A DNA stretch of 64,000 bases. It comes from Terriglobia bacterium (GTDB lineage: Bacteria; Acidobacteriota; Terriglobia; Terriglobales; Acidobacteriaceae). The notes under the pieces are model-generated. The model saw nothing but the letters and a program-made list of their open reading frames with translations, ran no database searches and had not been told where the DNA came from. A program made the position numbers and the translations under genes. The stretch's first letter is position 1. Each line of letters begins with the position of its first letter. The stretch is from the NCBI GenBank assembly GCA_032252755.1, contig JAVUPY010000024.1, positions 124,001-188,000 of the forward strand, given 5' to 3'. This document shows, piece after piece, positions 8,642 through 16,995 of the stretch.

Positions 8642-9382
8642 TTACGCTTCCTCGGGCAAGCAGTTTTCTCCAGGGTGAGTTCGAATACGGTCCAGTTGCA
8701 GTTGAACCACCGGCTTATCGTACGTGCGAAGGACATGGCGCACCGTGCGGCCGCTGACGAGGTGGCAGACCTCCTCGGCCATGTTCTTGGCGTGATCGCC
8801 TGCGCGTTCGAGTTCCTGTGCCATGGCGATGACGTGGAAACTTTCCTGGCGCGACTCATCATGCCCCGGCTCAAGATGCCGCATAAGGATCAGGTTACGG
8901 AGGCGATCCAGTTCGCCATCGGAACGCAGAACCGTCACGGCGCGTTCCAGATTGCGCTGGCAGAAAGCGATGTCGACATCCGACAGCATCCTTTCCAGTC
9001 CCGACGCCATCATCGTCAATTCCTTCACGTCCTGCGGCTGGATCCTAACCGCCACGGACCCGGCGCGGTTGCCGAAACTGAGCAGCAGGTCGCCGATGCG
9101 CTCCAGCGCGATGACGAATTTCATGCAGGCAAGCAGTTCGCGCGCATGCGCCTCAGAGGCACCTGAGATCGTTGCCGTCACGAGGTCATCGACGTCCCGA
9201 TCCAGTGAATCCAATTCTTTCTCGCGATCACGCAAGGTGCGCAAAATCTGCGCCGATCCGGTCGCGATGCCTTCGGCGGCGGCCCTGGCGGCGCTCTTCG
9301 CGACGCGCAATGCCTCTTGTGCGAGTTCCAGGATGTGGGTTCCCGGATTGACGATGTTCTCCGCTGTGGGTGCGGTACTCAT
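8642..9382 (-). CDS. Second PhoU-like protein
   Basis: A 246-residue helical protein of the PhoU family, with both repeat cores visible: MKFVIALERIGDLLLSFGNRA and AMAQELERAGDHAKNMAEEV. It is clearly different from the phoU at 4838, with a longer N-terminus and a basic tail. The ATG at 9382 was chosen because GGAGAGGG precedes it; the frame extends 20 codons upstream without support. Lying between pstC and the phoR-like kinase, it may be a second link between transporter and kinase, or may serve a low-affinity phosphate transporter as PhoU-like partners of Pit do. The precise role is inferred. Confidence 0.88.
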   Translation of the reverse strand: MSTAPTAENIVNPGTHILELAQEALRVAKSAARAAAEGIATGSAQILRTLRDREKELDSLDRDVDDLVTATISGASEAHARELLACMKFVIALERIGDLLLSFGNRAGSVAVRIQPQDVKELTMMASGLERMLSDVDIAFCQRNLERAVTVLRSDGELDRLRNLILMRHLEPGHDESRQESFHVIAMAQELERAGDHAKNMAEEVCHLVSGRTVRHVLRTYDKPVVQLQLDRIRTHPGENCLPEEA

Positions 9383-9546
9383 TTCCCTCTCCAGTGCAGG
9401 AGATGGGAGGCTTGGCCCATTAGGCGAGGAACCGACCGCCACAAACCTCCCACCGGCCTTATTTCTGACAGCGTAAGAGGCAGAGGTTACGCGGTGATGT
9501 AGGGATTGTGAATAAGAGGTGAATTTGCCATTGCGCGGGATCGCAG

Positions 9547-9637
9547 GTCTAAAGCTGAAAGTCGAAAGTCTAAAGCTGAAACACTGTAATGGAACTTAGT
9601 TGTCTAGCTTTCAACCTTTGACTTCGGACTTTCGACT
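9547..9637. repeat. Inverted heptad array overlapping the phoR 3' end (locus B)
   Basis: Five contiguous 7-bp units (GTCTAAA, GCTGAAA, GTCGAAA, then the first two again) run from 9547 to 9581. The opposite arm, 9610-9637, holds four units in reverse complement (minus-strand AGTCGAA, AGTCCGA, AGTCAAA, GGTTGAA). The right arm lies inside the last codons of the kinase gene and encodes most of its VESPKSKVES tail. The array may also form the transcript end. Confidence 0.8.
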
Positions 9638-11361
9638 GCTTCTGCATTCCCATCCTGCACCGCCGGTAGCGTGAACGCGAAAGTGCTACCGCGATGCAGC
9701 TCGCTTTCGGCCCGGATGGTGCCGCCGTGGGCCAGTACGATGTGTTTGGCGATAGCGAGGCCCAGCCCAGTACCGCCGCTCTCCCGCGAGCGGGCCTTAT
9801 CCACGCGGTAGAAGCGCTCAAACAGTCGCGGCAGGTGTTCTGAACTGATACCGGGTCCGAAGTCGCGCACGAAAAACTCCACCCCCTTGTCGACATCGCG
9901 CGCGCCGATGACCAGTTTGTCGCTGCTGCCTGCGTATTTGAGTGCGTTGTCGATGAGGTTCCTGAAGACTTGAAAGATGGCATCGCGATCGGCCTGCACC
10001 ATTCGGAGCGCGTCGTTGTGCACCTCGAGTGGCATTCGCTTGTCTTCGGTCTCATGGAAATTCTGCTCGGCCTCTTTTAGCAGTTCGGCCGGAACCGTCG
10101 GTGACAGCCGCATTTCCTCTTCGCCGGACTCAACCCGCGCCAGAATCAGCAGGTCTTCCGTGAGCCGCGCCATGCGCGACGCATTTTTCCGGATGACCTC
10201 GAGAAATTCCTTCTGCTCGTCAGTGGTTGCGGTCTCCTGCAGAGTCTCCGCGTAGCCCTGTATCGACGTCAGCGGGGTGCGCAGTTCATGGGAGACGTTC
10301 GCAATAAAATCCCGCCGCGTGCGCTCCACCCGCTCCACTTCAGTCAGGTCTGTCAGCACGCCCACGGCTCCGCCGCTCGGCATAGGTGCTGCGGTCACAT
10401 TGAACACTCTTCCCGGAAAAACGGCATGCGCGCGCGCTGTTGCAACCTCGCGCTTGTCCATCGCCTCCTGGAATGCCGCGAGAAGTTCCGGATCTCGAAG
10501 GTTCTCAACCAGCGCGACGTTTCGATGCAAACCGCCGGGGAGGATTCGCTCCATGCGCTGGTTCGCCCAGATTACGCGGCCGTCGGGCCCGACGGCGATT
10601 ACCGGTTCCTGCATGCTGTTCAGCAACGTGACTAGTTCACGGCGCCCGCGCTCCACTTCGGCGAAACTCTCTTCCAGTCGGCGTGCGGTGCGATCCAGCG
10701 AACGCGCCACCTGACCGATCTCATCATTCGACGGCTCGGCAATGCGCGCCGTGAGATCACCCTGCGCGATTCGTCCCGAGAACTCGACGATGCGCTTCAA
10801 TCGCGCGGTGATACTTCGGGCAGCCAGGGCGGCGATGATCAAGGCGAATATGAACGCCAGGGTCGAAGCCCCCAGCAACGTCATACGAACCTTGTGGTTG
10901 ACCTGCGCGATTTCGATCAACGGATAGGCGAGGCGAACCGCACCATCTGGAACCGGCGCGGCAACGTATAGAAAGTCGATACCGAGCGTGTGGCTCGTCC
11001 GGGAGTTGCTGCCGACTCGGCCCTGCAACGCTTCGCGAAACTCGGGCCGGGTCGAGTGGTTCTCCATCTCTTCCGGGTTGGCGTTGGAGTCGGCGAGCAC
11101 AAGCCCGTCTTTCCGGATGATGGTGACGCGGGCGCCCGATTCGCGGGACACATCCGTGGCGATCTTCTCCATATCCGCACCGGGAGGAGCGTTGCGGATA
11201 CGGTCGGCAAACATGAGCGCCTTTTCCTGGAGGGAGCGCTGAATTTCGTCGCGCAGGGAGGCTTCCCAAGACCGCCGCACGGCAATGTCAATCGTCGACG
11301 TCGCAGCAGCAATCACTATGACAAAAGCAGCAACCAGTTTGAAGAATACCTGGCTTCTCAC
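9604..11361 (-). CDS. phoR: Sensor histidine kinase, PhoR-like
   Basis: The 585-residue membrane kinase has, in order, TM1 (residues 5-27), a periplasmic or cache-like sensor of about 130 residues, TM2 (161-181), HAMP (182-234), PAS (about 240-345), the dimerisation domain with the phospho-accepting His358 in VSHELRTPLTSI, and the ATPase domain (N box FRNLIDNALKYA, G boxes DFGPGIS and GGTGLGLAI). The start is a GTG at 11361 that shares GTGA with the stop of the response regulator. The downstream half of a pst/phoU neighbourhood supports a phosphate role, so the name PhoR is probable but not proven. The last ten residues come from a heptad DNA repeat and are unlikely to be conserved. Confidence 0.88.
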   Translation of the reverse strand: MRSQVFFKLVAAFVIVIAAATSTIDIAVRRSWEASLRDEIQRSLQEKALMFADRIRNAPPGADMEKIATDVSRESGARVTIIRKDGLVLADSNANPEEMENHSTRPEFREALQGRVGSNSRTSHTLGIDFLYVAAPVPDGAVRLAYPLIEIAQVNHKVRMTLLGASTLAFIFALIIAALAARSITARLKRIVEFSGRIAQGDLTARIAEPSNDEIGQVARSLDRTARRLEESFAEVERGRRELVTLLNSMQEPVIAVGPDGRVIWANQRMERILPGGLHRNVALVENLRDPELLAAFQEAMDKREVATARAHAVFPGRVFNVTAAPMPSGGAVGVLTDLTEVERVERTRRDFIANVSHELRTPLTSIQGYAETLQETATTDEQKEFLEVIRKNASRMARLTEDLLILARVESGEEEMRLSPTVPAELLKEAEQNFHETEDKRMPLEVHNDALRMVQADRDAIFQVFRNLIDNALKYAGSSDKLVIGARDVDKGVEFFVRDFGPGISSEHLPRLFERFYRVDKARSRESGGTGLGLAIAKHIVLAHGGTIRAESELHRGSTFAFTLPAVQDGNAEAVESPKSKVES

Positions 11362-12056
11362 TTCATCGCCTCGAACCGGTACCCGGCTCCACGTACGGTA
11401 CGAAGATACCGCGGCTCGTCGGGATTCGGTTCGATTTTCTCGCGAATGCGCCGCACGTAGACATCTACGGAGCGCGGGGTGACAAAGGCGGTGTCGCGCC
11501 AAACCGCATCCAGCAGCTGGTCCCGGGTGAAAACGCGGCCGGGATGGCGGGCAAGGTACTCCAATAGCCGGAACTCGGTGGCGGTGGTTGGAACCGTCTT
11601 GCCGGTGACGCTCAGCGTCATGGCACCGCTGTCGATTTCTATCTCGCCGGTGCGCAAAACGGAAGGGGCCAATGGCCGTTCGAATCGCCGCAAAACGGCC
11701 TTAATCCGCGCCACCAGTTCGCGCGGGCTGAACGGCTTGGTGATGTAATCGTCCGCGCCTAATTCGAATCCCAGCACACGGTCCGACTCGGCGGCCTTCG
11801 CCGTTAAAAAGATGACCGGCGTCATGGCAACTGTGGCGGACTGGCGAATGCGGCGGCAAAGCTCAAGGCCGTCGCTTCCGGGAATCATGATGTCGAGGAG
11901 AAACAGTACGGGCTTGTCTTTTTCAGCGTCCGCAATCACGCCCGCAGCACCGACGAAGTGACGTACGAAGAAACCCGCCGCCTCCAGGTGATGCCGGACG
12001 AGACGGGCGATGTCAGCTTCATCTTCCACTACGAAGATGGTTGGCTTCACAGGCAT
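11358..12056 (-). CDS. phoP: Response regulator, OmpR/PhoB family
   Basis: The 232-residue regulator has a receiver domain with acidic pocket E11/D12, phospho-acceptor D55 in LLDIMIPG, the switch Thr in FLTAKA and Lys in YITKPF. A winged-helix output domain follows, with the recognition region FTRDQLLDAVWRDTAFVTPRSVDVYVRRIREKIE and the wing LRTVRGAGYRFE. Upstream, at 12100-12115, ATTAA words are repeated at an 11-bp period, which could be an autoregulatory site. It is translationally coupled to the kinase by a 4-bp overlap, so together they form a two-component system next to the pst genes. Confidence 0.92.
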   Translation of the reverse strand: MPVKPTIFVVEDEADIARLVRHHLEAAGFFVRHFVGAAGVIADAEKDKPVLFLLDIMIPGSDGLELCRRIRQSATVAMTPVIFLTAKAAESDRVLGFELGADDYITKPFSPRELVARIKAVLRRFERPLAPSVLRTGEIEIDSGAMTLSVTGKTVPTTATEFRLLEYLARHPGRVFTRDQLLDAVWRDTAFVTPRSVDVYVRRIREKIEPNPDEPRYLRTVRGAGYRFEAMK

Positions 12057-12099
12057 ATTCTAGGACAAAGACACCATTCCAAGACACACACCCCGCAGA

Positions 12100-12115
12100 A
12101 TTAACCGGGCATTAA
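12100..12115 (-). promoter_or_regulatory. Candidate Pho-box-like direct repeat upstream of the response regulator
   Basis: On the minus strand TTAAT is repeated with an 11-bp period (TTAAT-GCCCGG-TTAAT), 44 bases before the regulator start codon. The similar 11-bp-period TTTAAC/TGTAAC pair before pstC makes a shared binding site for the adjacent OmpR-type regulator plausible. Two short AT-rich words are weak evidence on their own. Confidence 0.3.
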
Positions 12116-12349
12116 TAAATTTCTCCGCATGCACCGGTAGTACAACCACTCGGGAAACGCGCCAACGGACAACCTTCGGACTACAATCCCGCTCCAATCG
12201 TTGCGCTCGTGGGGAGCGCAAAAGGGCGACGCCCGTCGTGGGGACGATGGAGCGCCCACGGAAAATGCGGTCCGAAAAGACTCTGTTTTCCAGCCGAGCA
12301 GTAACCAAAGTAATTCAAGGTTGGTTCCGCATGTACCGATAGGACGTGC

Positions 12350-13324
12350 ATGAAGCCGCGTAGTTTAGTGATCTCCGCCTGTATCGTTCTGTGCGCGGGA
12401 CTAGTTCTGCCCGCGGACGCTCAAGTCTCGCCGGCGAGCGCCGCCCCGATCTTCGTCCTTGCTCGTGGAGGCTCTGCCAAGGTGCCACTAAAGGAAGGCT
12501 TTACGGTTCGTCGGGACGTTGAAGAAGCACAGATTCGTTTTTTCGCGACGGACCGCAGCGGGAAGCCTATCGTCGGTCTGCGTCCCGAGGACATCCAGGT
12601 ATTTGACGACCGGGTGCGTGTTCCAGAACTGAAGAGCTTCACCATGTCGCAGTACCGTCCGCTTGAGATCGGCGTACTGGTGGACCTCAGCGAATCCATC
12701 GGACCACAGCAGCAGGGGGAAGCACTGATGGCCGCGGACCTGCTGGGAGAAATCTTCGATAGTCATCGCGATGAGGCCTTCGTAGTCGGATTCTCGAATA
12801 ATGTCAGGCTGCTCCAATCGCAAACAAAAGATGTCAGCCTGGTCCGTGACGCCCTGCTTCACAATCCAGGACACCAAGGCCTGACGTCACTATTTGACGC
12901 GCTGGTCCAAACCTGCAGAACCGAGTTTCGCGACTCGGCTTCGGAAGGACGCCAGCGCATCCTGCTGCTCTTCAGCGACGGCGATGACACTCTCAGCTTC
13001 CACGATCTCGACGATGCGCTTCAGGAGGCATTGCGCTCTGAAGTCACAATCTACGCAGTGACTTCGAGTGAGAGGGGCTCGGACGGATTCCGGATTTTGC
13101 GACAGTTGACGCAGCAGACGGGCGGCAAGGTGTACGTCATCCAGAAGAAACAGGACATGGGGACGCTGAAAGTCGCACTGAACGACTCGGTTCGCGGCGA
13201 ATACACGGTGTCATTCCATCCTGCGACTGAAGCATCGGGGTTCCACCCCGTCAGGATCGAGTTGCGCGAGCGTCCGGACGCCATTCTTCGCGGCGGCAGC
13301 GGCTATTACATGGCGTCGCGGTAA
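12350..13324 (+). CDS. Secreted VWFA-related domain protein
   Basis: The 324-residue protein has a signal peptide (about residues 1-24, ending PADA) and one von Willebrand factor A domain from about residue 105. The metal-ion-dependent adhesion site is complete in its first element, D112-L-S114-E-S116. The preceding segment (VRRDVEEAQIRFFATDRSGKPIVGLRPEDIQVFDDR) is the conserved N-terminal module of the VWFA-related family that is expanded in Acidobacteriota. AGGA lies just before the ATG. Function is unknown; an extracytoplasmic binding or adhesion role is inferred. The 5' flank holds a perfect TTGCGCTC/GAGCGCAA hairpin (12201-12221) that may be part of its leader. Confidence 0.88.
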   Translation: MKPRSLVISACIVLCAGLVLPADAQVSPASAAPIFVLARGGSAKVPLKEGFTVRRDVEEAQIRFFATDRSGKPIVGLRPEDIQVFDDRVRVPELKSFTMSQYRPLEIGVLVDLSESIGPQQQGEALMAADLLGEIFDSHRDEAFVVGFSNNVRLLQSQTKDVSLVRDALLHNPGHQGLTSLFDALVQTCRTEFRDSASEGRQRILLLFSDGDDTLSFHDLDDALQEALRSEVTIYAVTSSERGSDGFRILRQLTQQTGGKVYVIQKKQDMGTLKVALNDSVRGEYTVSFHPATEASGFHPVRIELRERPDAILRGGSGYYMASR

Positions 13325-13331
13325 GCCGAGA

Positions 13332-14195
13332 TTAGTTCTCCTGCAGGACCATCACTTGCGTATTTCCACCCTGCGGCTCGGCGTGGATTTTGATTCGCAC
13401 CCCTCCGGGCAGCATCGCGGAAAGGGTCCCCTTCCCTCCGCTATCCGTCATCGTGGAAACAGGAAATCGAATTTTGTAATACTGCATGACCTGCTGCGGC
13501 GTGTCGCGAGTGAGGAAACCGGCAACGACGGTTTCACCGCTCAGGGTAGCTATGGCAACCGGAGTCGCGCCCGGATAATTGCCCAAGTTCATCGCGCGAA
13601 CCGATTCCGCGACGGGGGGCGTTGAAACCGGTTGGGGAGCGGGGGCCGCAGCAACAGGCCCTGGCGTCTGCTGGCCAGGTTCTGATGACGCCGGCGTCTG
13701 TGCAGACGAAGCAGCCTCATCAGCCGGGGCGCCGCTCGATGAATTGTCGGAGGCGGAGCTTGGCGCACTGCCCGCTGCAGATCCGGGCGACTGCGATTGC
13801 GCCTGCGGGGCCGCGCCCTTGGTTTTTCCCTGTCTCTGCAGGTAGATCGTTCCAGCAATTCCGCTAATAATCAACACCAGCAGAACCACGCAAGCAATAA
13901 CGAAGACGGGAGAACTCGAACTCTCGGACACTTCGCCGTACGACGGGAGCACAGGAGATTCCGTATCTGGAACCGCGATTTCCGAAACGGTTGCTGGTTG
14001 TGGCGCAACCGATTGCTCACTCTGACCGAAGTGTTCCGGAGCGGGTGCGTGGGCTGGTGCCGCGGCAACCGGCGCCACGGCCGACGTCGAAACCGGGGGA
14101 ACCGGCGCTGGACTGGCCTGCGCAGGCGTCCCGCAATTCGTGCAAAAATGTGCTCCTTCGCTTAGCGCCTTACCGCAATTCGTGCAGAACGCCAT
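13332..14195 (-). CDS. Zinc-ribbon membrane protein with a Pro/Ala/Ser-rich linker
   Basis: The 287-residue protein opens with a double zinc ribbon, FCTNCG and FCTNCG (MAFCTNCGKALSEGAHFCTN). A Pro/Ala-rich linker follows, then one transmembrane helix (VFVIACVVLLVLIISGIAGTIYL, about residues 95-117), a second Ser/Ala/Pro-rich linker, and a C-terminal domain of about 90 residues (AMNLGNYPGATPVAIATLSGE to VMVLQEN). The layout suggests a cytoplasmic ribbon tethered to an extracytoplasmic globular domain. The ATG at 14195 places CxxC at the very N-terminus, as usual for such proteins; an upstream start at 14240 is unlikely. Function is unknown. It lies downstream of coxD, beyond a strong terminator. 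Confidence 0.82.
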   Translation of the reverse strand: MAFCTNCGKALSEGAHFCTNCGTPAQASPAPVPPVSTSAVAPVAAAPAHAPAPEHFGQSEQSVAPQPATVSEIAVPDTESPVLPSYGEVSESSSSPVFVIACVVLLVLIISGIAGTIYLQRQGKTKGAAPQAQSQSPGSAAGSAPSSASDNSSSGAPADEAASSAQTPASSEPGQQTPGPVAAAPAPQPVSTPPVAESVRAMNLGNYPGATPVAIATLSGETVVAGFLTRDTPQQVMQYYKIRFPVSTMTDSGGKGTLSAMLPGGVRIKIHAEPQGGNTQVMVLQEN

Positions 14196-14246
14196 TCCGA
14201 TACCCCGGCTCAATGTGGCTTTTGCTGGAGTATAGCGCAAGCGAAA

Positions 14247-14275
14247 CTGCCGGGGCGATTGTCGCTCCGGCAGTC
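14247..14275 (-). terminator. Rho-independent-type terminator of the act-cox operon
   Basis: A 13-bp stem, ACTGCCGG..GCGA pairing with TCGC..CCGGCAGT around a 3-base loop (one G-T pair), lies 34 bases after the coxD stop. On the minus strand it is followed by TTTCGC, a short T run. It separates the respiratory operon from the zinc-ribbon gene. Confidence 0.7.
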
Positions 14276-14308
14276 AGGTCATCTGAATCACAAGCTTTGA
14301 ATACGAGG

Positions 14309-14656
14309 CTACGGCGTTTGCGCGGGCTGCACCCCTCTAGCACCGGAGTCTGGCCCGGTCCACGGACGGCTGATGTAATCGGTCATGCTCAGAGTCAGCA
14401 GGATGATCAGGAAGCAGAACCCGGCAAAGATTGTAACCTTGGTCATCTTGGGCGAGTACTTCACGTGCATGAAAAACAGGATCACGAGCATCGACTTGAT
14501 CATTGCGATGGTAATCGCGACCAGCGCGTTGAACGGCCCGAGATCGATCTGCGCAACACCGTACGTTGTCAGCGTAAAACAGAGCAACGCCAGGAAGACG
14601 AAAACGTAGACCTTGGGGGAGACAATGTGCCCCATCGTGTGCTTCTCTTCACTCAT
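14309..14656 (-). CDS. coxD: Cytochrome c oxidase subunit IV (prokaryotic type)
   Basis: The 115-residue protein has three predicted transmembrane segments: VYVFVFLALLCFTLTTYGV, FNALVAITIAMIKSMLVILFFM and VTIFAGFCFLIILLTLSM. The MIKSMLVILFFMHVKYSPK stretch is the hallmark of the CaaD/CtaF-type small subunit of bacterial haem-copper oxidases. It is the last gene of the operon, 10 bp after coxC. It probably stabilises the subunit I/III core and has no redox centre. Confidence 0.88.
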   Translation of the reverse strand: MSEEKHTMGHIVSPKVYVFVFLALLCFTLTTYGVAQIDLGPFNALVAITIAMIKSMLVILFFMHVKYSPKMTKVTIFAGFCFLIILLTLSMTDYISRPWTGPDSGARGVQPAQTP

Positions 14657-14666
14657 GCGAATCCCC

Positions 14667-15353
14667 CTAGTGATGCCTGTCTATCAGGTATAGAAGTGGA
14701 TATAACCAAATCCACACAATGTCGACGAAGTGCCAGTACAACCCGGAAAGTTCAATCGGCGTGTAATACATTGAGCCAAATTCGCCGCGAGTACTGCGAA
14801 TGAGCAGCCATGCGAGCAGGCCGAGTCCAACGATCATGTGGATCGCGTGCAGGCCCGTCATGATGAAGTACAGAGAGAAGAAAATCTCCGTCTTTTGCGG
14901 ATCGATGGCGTGAAATCTCTGCGCCATCTCCGGTTCGACCACGAAATGATAGCTTGGACCCGGGACGTGATGCTCCTGAAACTTGTCGTAGTACTCTTTC
15001 CCCTTGATGCAAAGGAATGCCGTTCCCAGGAGCATGGTGACAGCGAGGAACCCGATCAGGGCTTTCTTCCTTCCGAGCTGTGCGGAATAAACCGCCATCG
15101 CCATTGTGAGCGAACTGCAGATCAGCACTGCAGTGTTCGTCGTGCCCCAAATTACGTTGATACTGGTGCTGGCGGCCGCGAAAGAGTCGAAGTAAAGAAC
15201 GCGATAGATCAGGTAAGCCGCGAACAGGCCACCGAAGAACATGATTTCGGTGACGAGAAACACCCACATGCCGAAGGCGGAAGTCTCCGACTGCTGCCCC
15301 ATGTCGCGGAAATGATGTTTAAGCAGGTGAACTGCGCTGGTGCTATCCGACAA
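14667..15353 (-). CDS. coxC: Cytochrome c oxidase subunit III
   Basis: The 228-residue membrane protein of the CoxC/CtaE family has five or more transmembrane segments and the typical patterns [42 protein letters not shown] and [21 protein letters not shown]. Subunit III supports oxygen delivery and stability of the catalytic core and carries no metal. Its start overlaps the coxA stop by 11 bp. Length is normal. Confidence 0.94.
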   Translation of the reverse strand: MSDSTSAVHLLKHHFRDMGQQSETSAFGMWVFLVTEIMFFGGLFAAYLIYRVLYFDSFAAASTSINVIWGTTNTAVLICSSLTMAMAVYSAQLGRKKALIGFLAVTMLLGTAFLCIKGKEYYDKFQEHHVPGPSYHFVVEPEMAQRFHAIDPQKTEIFFSLYFIMTGLHAIHMIVGLGLLAWLLIRSTRGEFGSMYYTPIELSGLYWHFVDIVWIWLYPLLYLIDRHH

Positions 15354-16983
15354 CTTCGGCCTCCTCGGGTTGCGCTGCGTCGATCTCGTCGTAGTTGTAG
15401 GCTTCCCAGGTTACGACAGGCGTCTCATCGAAGTTAAAAGTGCTCGGCGGCGAAGGAACTGTCCACTCCAGGCCTGCCGCGTTCCATGGGTTCGCCGGGG
15501 CCTTCTCGCCATACCGCAGCGACCACACAAAGTAGATCATCGGGAAGATGTACCCGATCGCCAGCACCGAAGCGCCCGCTGTGGAGAAGATGTTCAGCGC
15601 CTGGAATTCCGGCGGATAAGCCTGGTAACGCCGCGGCATTCCCAGGTAGCCCAGGATGAACTGGGGGAAGAACGTCAGGTTAAATCCGGCGAATACGAGC
15701 ACGGCGGAGAGTTTCGCCCAAGCCTCGGGATACATGCGGCCTGTCATCTTAGGCCACCAGAAATGGAGTCCGCCCAGGTAGGCCATCAGCGTGCCGCCGA
15801 CCATGATGTAGTGGAAGTGAGCCACCACGAAGTACGTATCGGTCACGTGTACGTCGATTCCGAGCGCGGCCAGGAACAGGCCGGTCATACCGCCAATCGT
15901 AAACAGGCCGATAAATCCGAAGACGTACAGCATCGGCGTCGTAAACCGTATCGAGCCCTTGTAGAGCGTGGCCGTCCAGTTGAACACCTTGATGGCCGAT
16001 GGAATCGCAACCAGGTAGCTCAGGAACGAGAACACCATCGCGGCGTAGAGCGAGATCCCCGCGACGAACATGTGGTGTGCCCAGACCAGGAACCCGATGA
16101 CGGCAATACCGATTGAGGCCAGCGCCACGAAGTTGTAACCGAACATCCTCTTGCGCGAGAAACACGTTACAAGTTCGCTGATCACGCCCATGCCCGGCAA
16201 GACCATGATGTAAACGGCTGGATGTGAATAAAACCAGAAGAGGTGTTGAAACAGCAGCGGGTCGCCACCCAGTCTTGCGTCGAAAATACCGAGATTCAGC
16301 AACCGCTCTGCCGCGACCAGCAACAGCGTGATGGCGATAACCGGCGTGCCGAGCACCATGATCACCGAGGTCGCATAGTGCGACCACAGGAACAGCGGCA
16401 GCCTCGACCAGGTAAGGCCGGGCGCGCGCATCCGGTGAATCGTGACAATGAAATTGAGCCCGGTGAAGATCGACGAGAAGCCGTTGATGAACACGCCGAT
16501 CGCTACCAGCGAAACGTTCGTGTTCGAATAATGCGTACTGAACGGAGTGTAGAAGGTCCAGCCGGTGTCGATACCCCCATTGATCATGGCGTAAAGCGTG
16601 AGGGCGCCGCCGATCATGTACAGGTACCAGCTCAGCAAATTGATCTTCGGAAATGCGAGATCCTTAGCCCCGACCATGAGTGGCACCAGGAAGTTGCCGA
16701 GCACGGCCGGAATCGACGGGATCAGGAAGAAGAACACCATAATTATCCCGTGCATGGAGAACACCTTGTTGTAGGTGTCCGCCTGCATCAGGTCTCCCGC
16801 GGGGGTCAGCAACTCCAGACGAATCAACGTTGCAAAAAATCCGCCGACAAAGAAGAAGAACGTCACCGAAAACAGGTATAGAATCGCGATCCGCTTGTGG
16901 TCCGTCGTCAGCAGCCACGATTTGATCCCGTAATCCGCGTTCAGATAATTCGTACGCTCAACTGGCTGTACCGCTGTTGCCAT
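15343..16983 (-). CDS. coxA: Cytochrome c oxidase subunit I, A2-type
   Basis: The 546-residue catalytic subunit contains all six haem-copper ligands: H79 and H391 (haem a), H389 (haem a3), and H254, H303, H304 (CuB), with Tyr258 for the His-Tyr crosslink. The CuB motif reads YSHPAVY, so the D-channel Glu of A1 oxidases is replaced by Ala and a Tyr-Ser pair precedes; this marks an A2-type oxidase like the caa3 enzymes of Rhodothermus and Thermus. It would reduce oxygen to water while pumping protons across the cytoplasmic membrane. It lies 12 bp after coxB, within the act-cox operon. Confidence 0.96.
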   Translation of the reverse strand: MATAVQPVERTNYLNADYGIKSWLLTTDHKRIAILYLFSVTFFFFVGGFFATLIRLELLTPAGDLMQADTYNKVFSMHGIIMVFFFLIPSIPAVLGNFLVPLMVGAKDLAFPKINLLSWYLYMIGGALTLYAMINGGIDTGWTFYTPFSTHYSNTNVSLVAIGVFINGFSSIFTGLNFIVTIHRMRAPGLTWSRLPLFLWSHYATSVIMVLGTPVIAITLLLVAAERLLNLGIFDARLGGDPLLFQHLFWFYSHPAVYIMVLPGMGVISELVTCFSRKRMFGYNFVALASIGIAVIGFLVWAHHMFVAGISLYAAMVFSFLSYLVAIPSAIKVFNWTATLYKGSIRFTTPMLYVFGFIGLFTIGGMTGLFLAALGIDVHVTDTYFVVAHFHYIMVGGTLMAYLGGLHFWWPKMTGRMYPEAWAKLSAVLVFAGFNLTFFPQFILGYLGMPRRYQAYPPEFQALNIFSTAGASVLAIGYIFPMIYFVWSLRYGEKAPANPWNAAGLEWTVPSPPSTFNFDETPVVTWEAYNYDEIDAAQPEEAEVVG

Positions 16984-16995
16984 TGCTTTGCTCCC

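Noticed and set aside
15340-16881. Two long plus-strand frames
   Set aside because: Antisense shadows of coxA, which has every catalytic ligand.
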